64,000 nt of DNA, taken from assembly GCF_029784165.1 (NCBI RefSeq), contig NC_073695.1, positions 278,914,079-278,978,078 on the forward strand, in the 5' to 3' direction. A model generated the notes under the pieces. That model saw only the letters and a list, made by a program, of their open reading frames with translations. It was not told where the DNA came from and did no database searches. Position 1 is the first letter of the stretch, and each line of letters starts with the position of its first letter. Shown here one piece after another: positions 52,872 to 62,525 of the stretch. Source of the stretch: Wyeomyia smithii. Lineage: Eukaryota > Arthropoda > Insecta > Diptera > Culicidae. A program made the translations under genes and the position numbers.

Positions 52872-53400
52872 GTCTGTCCAACATTCAGTTTCTGACAAGC
52901 TCTCCTCATCACAACGAGCAAAACAATCTTAACTATTGTGGTATGTCTGATATCTTATTCGGAAACCTTCTATCACATGCTACTAAACCGTTTATTTCAC
53001 AGGAGCTTCTATCCCGGACGATCGACAACAACAAACTACAATTCACCTCACACTGCATAATGCCCATAGAGCATGGATTGTACGTGGGTAAAATACACAC
53101 CGGTTTGAAGCCGTTTATCATGTTGTCCTATTATTGAAAATCGTTGTGTCGCATCTACTCTTGCTGACCGGATGAAATCATATCTCCCAGATCGATCTTT
53201 ATCAGTGAAATCGGAAAATACTGTACCATACAGTTTTGAAAATTTGTAAGCTGTGACTCAAGTAAGCAACCTTAGTCCATTGCTTTTATTGTTATTTTCA
53301 ATCAATATTTGTCTTATTTTGCGCTGGAATGCAGGCTGATTCATGGCGATGATCTTAAATTATATTTGGCCATAAGATCCGATGCTGTCGGTTGGGAGCT
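52872..53400 (+). pseudogene. CR1/jockey-like LINE RT fragment
   Basis: Broken frames give SHATKPFISQE, FYPGRSTTTN, LQFTSHCIMPIEHG, RMKSYLPDRSLSVKS, QGSNLSPLLLLLFSINI and DDLKLYLAIRSDA in the correct order for an RT of a LINE lacking RNase H (the PGRSTTTN and QGS.LSPLL blocks are diagnostic of RT). The YADD box reads HGDD here. Many stops; old relic. The clade (CR1 or jockey) is uncertain. It is interrupted upstream by I-clade copy 2. Confidence 0.55.
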
Positions 53401-54439
53401 TTAGAGGTTACCTTACCTTACCAATTAGACGAGAAATCATATGACATCAAATGGCTCGTGGTATGCCAAGAAATAGACACCATTTGCTCGGCACTGGGTA
53501 TGTCAATATTCGCAAGTCTCCATCGATCTGGTTGAGCTATCGTGCTCATTCTGCGTCGTCTGTCTGTGCGAAAGTTGAAGTCTTGTACAATCATTGTGTC
53601 TTCCCGATTCGCACAAATGTTGCACAGAAATCGCACAATAAATGTGTGAAACGCATAACGCAACAGTTGTATTGCGAATACATTGACATAGAATTAAATT
53701 AGAATATGTATCATATACCGACACTTTATTTCTCACGTCGAGTGTATTAGTGACTGCTACTCATGGAGCAGTGCAAGCAGCAAACAACAACTTGTGAACT
53801 CACTAGATTTAAATAGCTATAATACTTGATCGATTTATCTCGATGGATTTGGTCATTGAAAAGTACCATTGAATCAGATTCAAACCATTGAAGGATACCA
53901 TTGAACCATTACCGTTGAATGATTTGCAAAAAAAAAAACGAAACAAAATTCTGTTCACAACATTTTGTAATCAACGCTAGCTTTACCACAATACTAGCGA
54001 AACCCTCCATTCCACAAAGCTCTCGCTCGTGAGATTTCCATGTACGTGCGACGAGACTAGACACATCACATACAATTTGCAGGTTGCTCTTTCGCTTCTC
54101 TTTCGGTTCGGATTGCGACGCGCAAGGCGATGTCAGGTCGCTTTACGAAATGAGCGAGACACCAGTGACGTACATACTTGATACCAGTGTTGTTAGTCTC
54201 ACTCATGCTGTCGGTGCGTGCTTGCTGCTAGTCAGGGTAATGCATGAAGAAGAGTATCTTGAAAGCGTGTGTGCAGAAGACTGGAGAAATAAAGCATATG
54301 TCTCGTTCTCAAGCTCGTTTCGCTCGCTTTGCAATGCTGCTCGATACCAGTTGAAATTGTTCAAGTGTAGTAGTTTGGGGCTGCCAAATACATCGAAAAA
54401 ACGCTAGAGCATTAATTGTGTTATGCCCAACACGCAATC
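53401..54439. other. Unassigned DNA with a GGTAA-type tail
   Basis: GGTTACCTTACCTTACC at 53406-53422 is the inverse of the GGTAAGGTAAGGTAAG tail seen at 39671-39686. It could be the 3' tail of the minus-strand RTE-like relic at 54440-58330. Otherwise nothing is recognised. Confidence 0.4.
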
Positions 54440-54701
54440 ATTGTACTGGTTTCGAATCACATCAACAATTGCGCTAAAAACGAACAATTTTGTACTGGTT
54501 TTACACCATCCAACTGTTGCGTGTAGAATACGTCGTTGGATCTCCTTACTTGTGTTATTGTTGACGATCACCAGAGATTCCAATTATATTAACTTATCTA
54601 CCACGGCGAATGTTAGTTTCCCTGGAGCCTTAACCCTCTACGCGCTTCGAAGGGATTCGATAGTATCCCCAATACGCACATGTAACACATCACTCGATCC
54701 A
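54440..54701 (-). pseudogene. RTE/JAM1-like LINE relic, downstream part
   Basis: The minus strand reads, with frameshifts, a short RT-like stretch continuing IKAT-LD, then VVDKLI, LESLVIVNNNTSKEIQRRIL, matching EVVDEFVYLSSLVTANNDTSREIQR of the fragment at 39.1 kb. It joins the RTE-like sequence at 57298 once the R1-clade insertion is ignored. Much of RT between the blocks is deleted. Confidence 0.6.
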
Positions 54702-54713
54702 AGGTAGCTTTGA
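54702..54713. repeat. Target-site duplication of the R1-clade element (left)
   Basis: AGGTAGCTTTGA occurs here and at 57286-57297, right after the A-rich 3' end of the inserted element. Both copies lie in the RTE-like frame (encoding around IKAT on the minus strand), confirming the insertion. Confidence 0.85.
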
Positions 54714-57285
54714 CTGCGTGGAGTCTCCCAAGTGCATGTAATGTTCCGGAAAACGGGACGCCAAACACTTTATGGGAGGCCCTAGGTGCTCAGCTGGTAA
54801 GCCGGCTGCGAAATCACGGGCATAAGGGTAACGCAACTGAACCTGAACCACTGCTATTCGGCTCAGCTGCTATACCAAGTATTCACTGAGTCGCTGTCGG
54901 ACAACGCCATCGTATCGGACCCCTACCAGGAACGGTACTGGGTTTTCGATAAGGCCCGTTTGGCGGCCGTATGGACGAGCAGGTTCCAGGTTCGGTAAGT
55001 TGTTTTACCTTAAACGAAGGGTACGCGGTTGTTAAGGTGAACGGAGTGTTCAACTGCAGTTGCTAAGCCCGCCACGTTAGTCTACCGAAAGGTTCACCCA
55101 GATGGTCGAGGAGTTATCCATGGAGATAACAGGCTTAACGCCGTTGGTCGTGGGGTATGAGTTCAACGCTTGGGCTGTTTAGTGAGGAAGTCACTCTAAA
55201 GCTTTGGAAAAGCTCAATTTAGATCAAGCCAACGTTGGTACAAAATGTACATTCAGCAGAAATGGTGCGGAGCCGATCATCGATGTGACGTTTTCCAGCC
55301 TAGATATTCGAAGAGGCAATGAGAAGAGAGTTGGCTCCGTCAGACTGCTGACCAACAAGTTACCACACTATCGCGGGCGTGCGACGCCACCAACCTCGCC
55401 AACCTAAGAATGGTAAGCCACCAGGTTACTGTTGGACTAATGCGATAGCAGACCTCCGCAGAGCGTGTCTCCGTGCAAGAGCGCCGCGCAGCATTCGGTT
55501 CTGCAAGATCGATGCTGAAGAGTGCGATTAAGGTCTGCTTCGATAGTCTATGCGCGAATGCCAATACGAACCCGTGAGGTAACGTCTATAGGCTCGTAAT
55601 GGTCAAGACCAAAGGCGCGCTGGCGACTGCGGAGCGATCACCAGCGATGCTGGAGCCTAGTCCTTGGCCTCCGACAGTCTCACGTCCGACGTTCAAGTGT
55701 CTCAGACACAGGATGGACACAGGATGGTTGGTCAGGTTGGTCAGGGCAGTCATGTAGAGGTGCCTGGATGACTGCCTCTCCCCGGACAGGTGGAAGCGGC
55801 AGAGTTTGGTCTTACTGCCGAAAGCTGGGAAACCGCCAGAGGACCCATCGGCATACAGGCCTATCTGCCTGTTGGACACTGCGGGCAAGGTGTTTGAGAG
55901 GATTATCCTCAACAGACTGGTGAGGTACACGGAGGGTTTAAACTGTCTGGCGAGTAACCAGTTCGGCTTCCGGAAGGGCAGGTTCATGCTGGATGCTATC
56001 CTCTTCGTCACTAAGACGGCGGAGATAGTACTTTAGCGCAAGAGAAGAGTCACACTTGACGTGAAGAATGAGTTCAACAGCGCCAGTTCGGACTCTATAG
56101 CGCTTGCGCTCAGGAACATCCATACATCGGTATCGCCGTACAAGATTCTGGAAAATTACTTCCAAAACCAAGTACTTGTTCACAACACGGAGGAGGGTCA
56201 GAAGTGCGTCCCAATTACCGCAGGAGTTCCGCAAGGTTTTATCCTGGGACCGGTGTAGTGGAATGTCATGTATGACAGGGTGTTGAAACTCAAATTCCCT
56301 GTAGGGGTCGTAATCGTCGGCTTTACAGACGACATAACGCTAGAGGTCTACGGCTAGTCGAGTTAATGGCCGCGCACTTTATACGCTTTTGGTCGAAGAC
56401 TGGATCCACTCCAGGAAACTGAAGTTAGCGTACCATAAGACGGAGGTCACGGATGTGAATAACCGCAAATCAGAGCAACAGGCGGCGCGGTCAGAGTCGG
56501 AGACTGCACCATCACCTCAAAGCGATCTTAGAAGCTCTTGGGGGTTATGGTAAGCTCACATTCAAAAGTCACGTTATCTATGCTTGCAAGAGGGGTTCAA
56601 CGGCTATTGCAGCAATATCTCGAATGATGTCGAATAGCCCAGCGGTGAACGGCAGCAAGCGTAAACTTTTTGCCAGCGTGGTTTCGTCCATACTCAGGGC
56701 AGCAGGAATAGTCCAACTCGAAGGGTAAATGGACGCACCGACTTATTCCGGTGGTATCCGGATGGGTCGGGAGGCGCCTTGGAGAAATTAACTTCCACCT
56801 CACAAAGGGTCGGGCATGCGGAATCCCCCATGTGCCCCGAGTGAGTGGATGCGGAAGAGACTGCTGAGCATGGCTACTTCGTATGTCCTCGTTTTGCGTG
56901 TGCGCGAAGTGACATGAGGGTGGAGAACGGACCATACACTACTCCGGACAACCTAGTTCAGAGGATGTGTGAAGACCGAACATCTGGAGGGCGGTTTGTG
57001 CAGCCGCCTCTCAAATAGTTAGAGTTGCAAAGCAGGCGACAGGTTGACCACCGATACGCCAGTGTTAGCTAACTGCCAGTCTCCAGGTTTGTTAGCTAAT
57101 TAACATAGGGACTTGATTGAGCCAGGAGGTTGCACAAAGCATAGAAGCCGCTCCCGGAAGCAATACTTAGCGGTCGGCCCGGGGAGTATTTTGGGCTGAG
57201 ACTGGAGGGTTTTTAACCCCACTCTACCAGAGGTTTGACTCTTAGGTGTTTGGCAGCCAATTTTCCCTCTACCTGAAATAAAAAA
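54714..57285 (+). mobile_element. R1-clade non-LTR retrotransposon, degraded and internally deleted
   Basis: The endonuclease C-terminal block (LDQANVGTKCTFSRNGAEPI near 55210, IIDVTF), RT (PKAGKPPEDPSAYRPICLLD near 55815, NQFGFRKGR, VTLDVKNEFNSAS, AGVPQGFILGPV near 56225, GFTDDITLEVYG near 56318), post-RT region (GSKRKLFASVVSSIL near 56650) and a C-terminal ETAEHG-FVCPRFA segment near 56860 appear in order. Stops, frameshifts and a deletion of roughly 0.4 kb near 56695-56705 mark it as dead. At 2.6 kb it is about half the usual length. It ends in AATAAAAAAA with a 12-bp duplication. Insertion is not in 28S rDNA, so it belongs to a non-site-specific R1-like lineage. Confidence 0.75.
55806..56630 (+). 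pseudogene. R1-clade RT domain, frameshifted
   Basis: The best-preserved part of the R1-clade element. The frame from 55806 is open to a TAG at 56034 (LQR-type position changed to stop), then resumes with RKRRVTLDVKNEFNS. The YADD box is TDD (GFTDDIT). CGG/TGG to stop changes and single-base losses recur. It ends in the thumb-like LGVMV-type region, where frames shift again. Confidence 0.65.
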
Positions 57286-57297
57286 AGGTAGCTTTGA

Positions 57298-58330
57298 TGA
57301 ATCGTGTCAGTTGACTAGTTTTGATCGACTGTATCATACGCTGCCTTGAAGTCATCGAGGATGTGATGTTTGGGTAAGTTATGCTCCCGGCATTTCGGAT
57401 GGATTTGATCCGTAGTAGCGCGTGCTTGCTTGAAGCCGAATCTGATATTGTACAGTGGAGTGACGTTGTTAGCAGCCATGACCAAACCACTCTTGGCACT
57501 CTGTGATATATTTGAAACACGACACGGCGTATATTGCAACTACCACTCAGTGTTAGTGTTACATCAACGGCAAGCAGGGCAAACCAGTGCCATTGTCAGT
57601 ATTTTACTTTCGGACCCGTTGTTTTATGCCCCGACAAACACCGGAACCGACTGTTTAAAAGTATTTTGTAGGCGGCATTGATAAACGAGATGCTATGGTA
57701 GTTGCGGTATTCCAGCTTGTTGCCCTTTTGACGACTCCCTCAATCCACTCGTCTGGTAACTTTTCGTCCTCTTAAGTCCTTGAAATAACGCAATGCAACG
57801 CGCTAGCCAGCACCTATCTTTGTTGTTCTTCACCTTACCGATTTTGCAACGAACTTCATGAATATCGGTCGCTGGTGAGCCTAGATCAGTTCTTGTCGCC
57901 ATTAAGATATTCATACAATAAGATACTCCCTCTATCTCCCGCTATTTATACCTGACCTTGTTCTTCCTAGTTGACTTTTCAATTATATCGCTCACCTCGC
58001 TACCTCGCATTCCTTGTCATCCCAGTCGTTACTGCCAATCGGTGCTTTCACTTCTAGTATAACCCTTGCGGTCTCCCTGATGTGAGAATCCTGACCAATT
58101 TTTCTCGAGAGGTGATGCCCCTTGGGTAGTACCGCTTCGAGCTGATGCGCGTATTCCTCCGCAGCCTTGGAGTCCCGGAGCTGCTTGATGTTGAGCCGCG
58201 GGGCTCAGCTATGCCGTGGAGTGTCGAGCTCAAGCAAGTGGTGGTCCGAGTTAATATCGATGAACATGGTCAATTTGGTTTACTCTACGTTAGTCAGATG
58301 ATCTCCAAGTAATTTTGGGAATATCTTGAC
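57298..58330 (-). pseudogene. RTE/JAM1-like LINE relic, upstream part
   Basis: Minus strand, from 58330 down: endonuclease end (INSDHHLLELD), a linker (RLNIKQLRDSKAAEEYAHQL then EAVLPKGHH), HEVRCKIGKVKNNK, and RT N-terminal words ATTDQI, KCREHNLPKHHILDDFKAAYDT. The DFKAAYD block is the first RT aspartate region and its wording is RTE-like. Frames are broken and material is missing between blocks. Its continuation lies beyond the R1-clade insertion at 54440-54701. Confidence 0.62.
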
Positions 58331-58372
58331 AGGGAACGAAAGTACTTAGAACTTACTCACAATCTGAGCGAC

Positions 58373-59180
58373 GCGACCAAAAATCACAACCGCGTAGTTG
58401 GGGCCTTCAACCGAAACCCGAACGCCTCCGTTCGGGATGTGGCTAAGAAGCTGCACCTAAGCCGAAGTTTTGTCCAGAAGGCCAAAACTAAGGCTAGGTT
58501 TCGAACGTTCAAGGTACAAAAGGCCCCTAACCGCGACGAGAAGCAGAACAAGTCCGCCAAAACCCGTGCCAGGAAGTTGTACCTCAACATGCTGACGAAA
58601 GTTGAATGCTGCATCATGGACGATGAAACATATGTGAAGGCCGTCTTTGAATAGATCCCCGGTAACCTGTTTTTCACGGCCAGGGATAAGTTCAGCGTTC
58701 CGTTCAGCGAAGATGTCCAAATTTGCGAAGAAATTCCTGGTTTGGCAAGCCATCTGCACGTGCGGGAAGCGGAGTGCACCTTTCGTGACCCAGGACACGA
58801 TGAACGGACAGGTGCACATGAAAGAGGGCCTCCAGAAGCGGCTGCTTCCTCTCCAGGAGGCCCACAACGTCCCAACAATCTTCTGGCCGGATTTGGCCTC
58901 ATGTCACTACTCCAAGGACGTGCTTAAGTGGTATGCGGACAATAAAGTCAATTCCGTGCCGAAAATGTTCAACCCTCCCAACACTCAGGAGCTCCGCCCC
59001 ATCGAAAAGTACTAGGCGATTATAACGCAGCACCTTCTTAAACAACCTAAGGTAGTGAAGACAGTCAAGGAACTGAAGCATGAATGGGTTTACATGCAAA
59101 AAACGGTTGATTCACAGGTTGTGCACAATCTTGTGGCCGGGGTTAAGTCCATGGTGCGGGCATTTGCGTATAGACTGTAA
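58373..59180 (+). pseudogene. ITmD37E-type transposase relic with DD37E signature
   Basis: The N-terminal part has a helix-turn-helix (NASVRDVAKKLHLSRSFVQK, about 58420-58480). MDDETYVKAVFE follows (first Asp near 58622). A stop at 58652-58654 and a frameshift near 58700 break the frame, which then continues KFLVWQAICTCGKRSAPFVT, WPDLASCHYSKDVLKWYADN (Asp at 58890) and RPIEKY (Glu at 59004). Exactly 37 residues lie between that Asp and Glu, the DD37E spacing described for mosquito ITmD37E transposons. TAG at 59013-59015 replaces the usual Trp. All three catalytic residues are present, but the gene cannot be translated through. The N-terminal about 20 residues are not recognisable. Confidence 0.82.
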
Positions 59181-59254
59181 ATAAAATACGAGTAAAATGG
59201 TAAAATGAAGTTAAATAGTTATTTTTCAATCCCTGAATATTTGATGGCAATCGG

Positions 59255-59540
59255 ATGAAAACTCGAGTTTTGCGAATCAATTTTGTGTGTGGCAATTTCA
59301 TCGTGGACACCCTTTACAACAATCAGCCCGGTTTCGGACGGCTGACGACCATGAGCAACAAGAAGCTTCAAAGGATGCTGAAGAGGGAGACCGAGGGAAA
59401 AGTGTCAACATCGCTGGGTGGGGTTGGTCCAGAGATCGGCGCAACCGGTCAAACAGTAAAAAAGTACCTGGCGAACAGAAACATAGGAGAACTGAGGGCA
59501 ATATGCCTACGCTAAAAAGAATCTGTCATTACCTATTATC
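59255..59540 (+). pseudogene. Second ITmD37E-type transposase fragment, N-terminal
   Basis: The frame 59255-59515 reads NNQPGFGRLTTMSNKKLQRM, LKRETEGKVSTSLGG, and GQTVKKYLAN, the DNA-binding half of an ITmD37E transposase. It matches the minus-strand relic at 36.0-36.2 kb (NNKKL and KKIPGE/KKYLAN regions). No catalytic half follows. It is a separate copy because it lies downstream of the stop of the preceding transposase. Confidence 0.6.
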
Positions 59541-59939
59541 CAAAACGCCCCACAACAAAATGTCAGAATGTGCCGCAACAAAGTGTAGCACAAATGTGTT
59601 GCTATGACTCAGCGCATGCGCAGATGTGCTATTATACGCCGTGCAAGAAGATCGATACTGTTTTCTACGGAATGCGAATATTGTTTCTTGAAATTCTTCA
59701 CAAGGTAGGCATTAGACTGGGACACGGTTATATGGGAAAAAGCGAAGGTGTTATTTTTTCGCTCCCATGCACTTTTTGTGTTCCTTATGGGTCCTATAAC
59801 AACTGAGTGACTTTTCAGATCGATCGATGAAACGCCCGATTTGCGCCCGATTTTTAAAGCTTCCATACGATTTTATATGGGAAAAACCACTTTTCAAACA
59901 CTTTTTTTATAGAGATGTCCAGTTGGCTCCTAAAAATAT
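59541..59939. other. Unassigned DNA, possible outer part of the hairpin element
   Basis: Nothing is recognised. A short AACAAAATGTCAGAATGTG/AACAAAGTGTAGCACAAATG near-duplication lies at about 59555-59600. The last 20-30 bases before 59940 (GGCTCCTAAAAATAT) may be the true left end of the hairpin element that follows. Confidence 0.35.
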
Positions 59940-60400
59940 ATCAATACATGATATTTATAGGAAATTTTCCTGGAAAAAACTCTTCCGAAGACCGCAAGGC
60001 TAGGCTACCCTGCTTGTGAAAAAAGATATTCACCCCAGACTGACAAACGGTTCACCATTGAATTTTAACAGCAATACTGCTGCAGCATGCTGCTGTTGCA
60101 AATTCAACCATGTGATGAGAAATGATATCGCTTAAATTTATCTTGGAGGCTTCCCCGAAGATACTATGAGCAAAAATCACACTTTGAAAATTAATTCCAC
60201 GCGAAATTATTTCTCATACCTAAGCAAGTTTCCAATAGCAGCACGCTCTAGCAGTGTTGCTGGAAAATTTCAATGGTGAACCGTCCGTCAGACATTCAAT
60301 CAGTTTGGGGTGAATAGCCGCTTCTATAAGCATTGTAGCGCCTTGCGGTCTTCAGAAGAGTTTTTCCCAGGAAAATTTACTACAAATATCATGTATTGAT
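59940..60400. mobile_element. Long-hairpin (foldback) MITE, right end cut by I-clade element 3
   Basis: The left arm, about 59940-60126, is inverted at about 60205-60400, with high similarity along nearly 190 bases (for example ATCAATACATGATATTT against AAATATCATGTATTGAT; TTCACCCCAGACTGA against TCAGTTTGGGGTGAA; ACGGTTCACCATTGAA against TTCAATGGTGAACCGT). The whole is an imperfect palindrome with an 80-base loop and no coding capacity. On the left the sequence continues outward as TAAAAATAT, whereas the right arm stops abruptly at 60400. Confidence 0.75.
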
Positions 60401-60860
60401 CATTCGTTGTTTTGCTTTCGTCTCGATTAGACGCAAATTGTTTATCTCCGTTTGAGTTCGCAAAATAACAATACACGAGTTATCGTACGGGTGTTTTTTT
60501 GTCGATTGGTTCTTGTGCTGCGCGATAACAACAGCCTGTTATATATCGGCAGAAACATCTGCACACTGGTAGGGGCAGGCTACCCCGCCAGTGATTCGAT
60601 ACGCAGCTGATATATCAGCAAGAATAATTCTCCCGCACCGCTGTTACCCCGCTAGCAGCACGGACCATCATACGATCGAGCGAGTGGAAGTCAACTACAA
60701 GTGGCATCTACAAGGTCGCGTGTAGGATACGGCCACTGTGTCACAACACGAAGCTGGATCGTCATTGTTTGTTCTGCAGAGACGCTCGATTAATCCTACT
60801 ATCAGCCGTGAGGTCGTGACTTAGACGTTCGGTGACGTATTACCTTTAGAATTTTTACTA

Positions 60861-60953
60861 TTATTATCAATATTATTACTATGTTATAATATTATTATTA
60901 ATATTATTATTGATATTATTATTGTTATTATTAATATTATTACTATAATAATA

Positions 60954-61006
<53 letters not shown>

Positions 61007-61030
61007 TGTTATTAGAATTAGTATTACTGT
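60861..61030. repeat. ATT/TTA microsatellite
   Basis: Interrupted at first, then a long pure ATT run (about 60951-61000). It lies in what appears to be the 5' UTR of I-clade element 3. A C run follows at 61097-61105. Confidence 0.9.
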
Positions 61031-61156
61031 CTTTTTTTTATTTGATCCATTGTAGATTGAAAAATTGTTTTTAAAATTTAACACCAACTACTTGAACCCC
61101 CCCCCATATTCGAATATTTATCGTTTGTGTGCGGTAGAGCGTAACGCTCCCGCAAA

Positions 61157-62525
61157 ATGGACGACATGCAGGTGCAACTTTTCCTGGAGGTGGAAACAAA
61201 CGGGGAAGAAATTGAAATTTCTCCCATCAGCTCACCCCTACCTTCCCCTGTGCCCACCCTTTGCCAAGTCCTGTACCAAGAGTACCGGAAGTACGGGTAA
61301 AAGCTTACCCAGATGCCGCTGGCGGTCCCTACGTTGTTTTTTTCCGGCCCATAAAGAAGCCATTGAATATTATTCAAATTGGCAAAGACCTGGCAAAACA
61401 TTTTTCGGCCGTAACCGAGATTACGAAGGTGAGGCCGAACAAACTGCGAGTTGTCGTGAGTAGCTTGAAGCAAGCAAACGAAATTGCTGGCTACGAGCTC
61501 TTCACGAGAGAGTATCGCGTGTACATCCCTGCCAAGGATGTAGAAATCGACGGTGTGGTTACCGAGGGGAACCTCACTGTCGATGACATTTTGCGTCATG
61601 GAGTTGGCTGTTTTAAAAACCCCTTGATGCAAAGTGTAAAGATACTGGATTGCAAGCAATTGCATTCAGTATCCATCGAAGAAGGGAAGAAGAAATTCCT
61701 CCCTTCGGATTCCTTCCGAGTAACATTCGCCGGATCCGCGCTGCCGAACTACGTCCGCTTGGACAGGGTTCGTCTTGGGGGGGGGGTTGCCAAAACTGTA
61801 AGCAGTTAGGTCACACAGCCACCTACTGCTGCAACAAGGCACGCTGTAGCAAGTGCGGAGGCAATCATGCTGAGAACGCTTGCAGTGGGGATACTGAAAA
61901 GTGTCTTTATTGCGAGGGAACTCGGCATGACCTTCCGGCATGTCCCGCGTACAAACAGCGCGAGGAAAAAATTAAGCGTTCCCTTAAGGAACGATCAAAG
62001 CGCTCTTTTGCAGAAATGCTTAAGAGGGCTGAGCCACCCTCGACAGGAAACATCTTTTCCTTTTTGCCAACCGATGAGGGTACATCTGACGATCCCGTCG
62101 AAGGGTGTTCCTATGCCTTGCCAGAGGGATCTAGGAAGAGGAGAATGCTCAACTCTCCTAATCTTTCTCGTAAAGGTCGTAAGATAACCCCTAGCGGAAT
62201 GACCAATAAGACAACACAAAAAGGAAGCGGTGAAGAAAATCCGAAGCAAGTACCCCCCGGTTTTAATTTCAAATCAAACCAGGAGTACCCACCGCTTCCT
62301 GGGGCACAAAAAACCTCTCGTGCACCCATTTCTCGATCAGAAGACATAAAAGAAACAGGGTTCATAAAATTCTCTGATATTGTGGACTGGATATTTAAAA
62401 CATTCAACATACCAGATCCCCTTCAAAACATTCTTCTTGCCCTTCTCCCAACAGTGAAAACCTTTTTGAAGCAACTCACAGCAACTTGGCCCCTCATTTC
62501 AGCTATCGTATCTTTCGATGACTAA
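61157..62525 (+). pseudogene. I-clade element 3 ORF1, frameshifted
   Basis: Starts at ATG 61157 (MDDMQVQLFLEVETNGEEIE). The frame changes near 61240-61262, continuing VPRVPEVRVKAYPDAAGGPY and VRPNKLRVVVSSLKQANEI, then changes again at a G run near 61775-61785, where about 30 bases found in the other copies (PVRLYVPRVMN region) are missing. Three CCHC knuckles follow (CQNCKQLGH, CSKCGGNH, CLYCEGTRH), then KRSLKERSKRSFAEMLKR and the C-terminal VDWIFKTFNIPDPLQNILLA. The same order and length as the 456-residue ORF1 of copies 1 and 2. It ends TAA at 62523-62525, inside the ORF2 start context ATGACTAA. Confidence 0.8.

Noticed and set aside
60884..61087. Minus-strand Ile-rich 67-residue protein
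   Set aside because: It is a direct translation of the ATT microsatellite.
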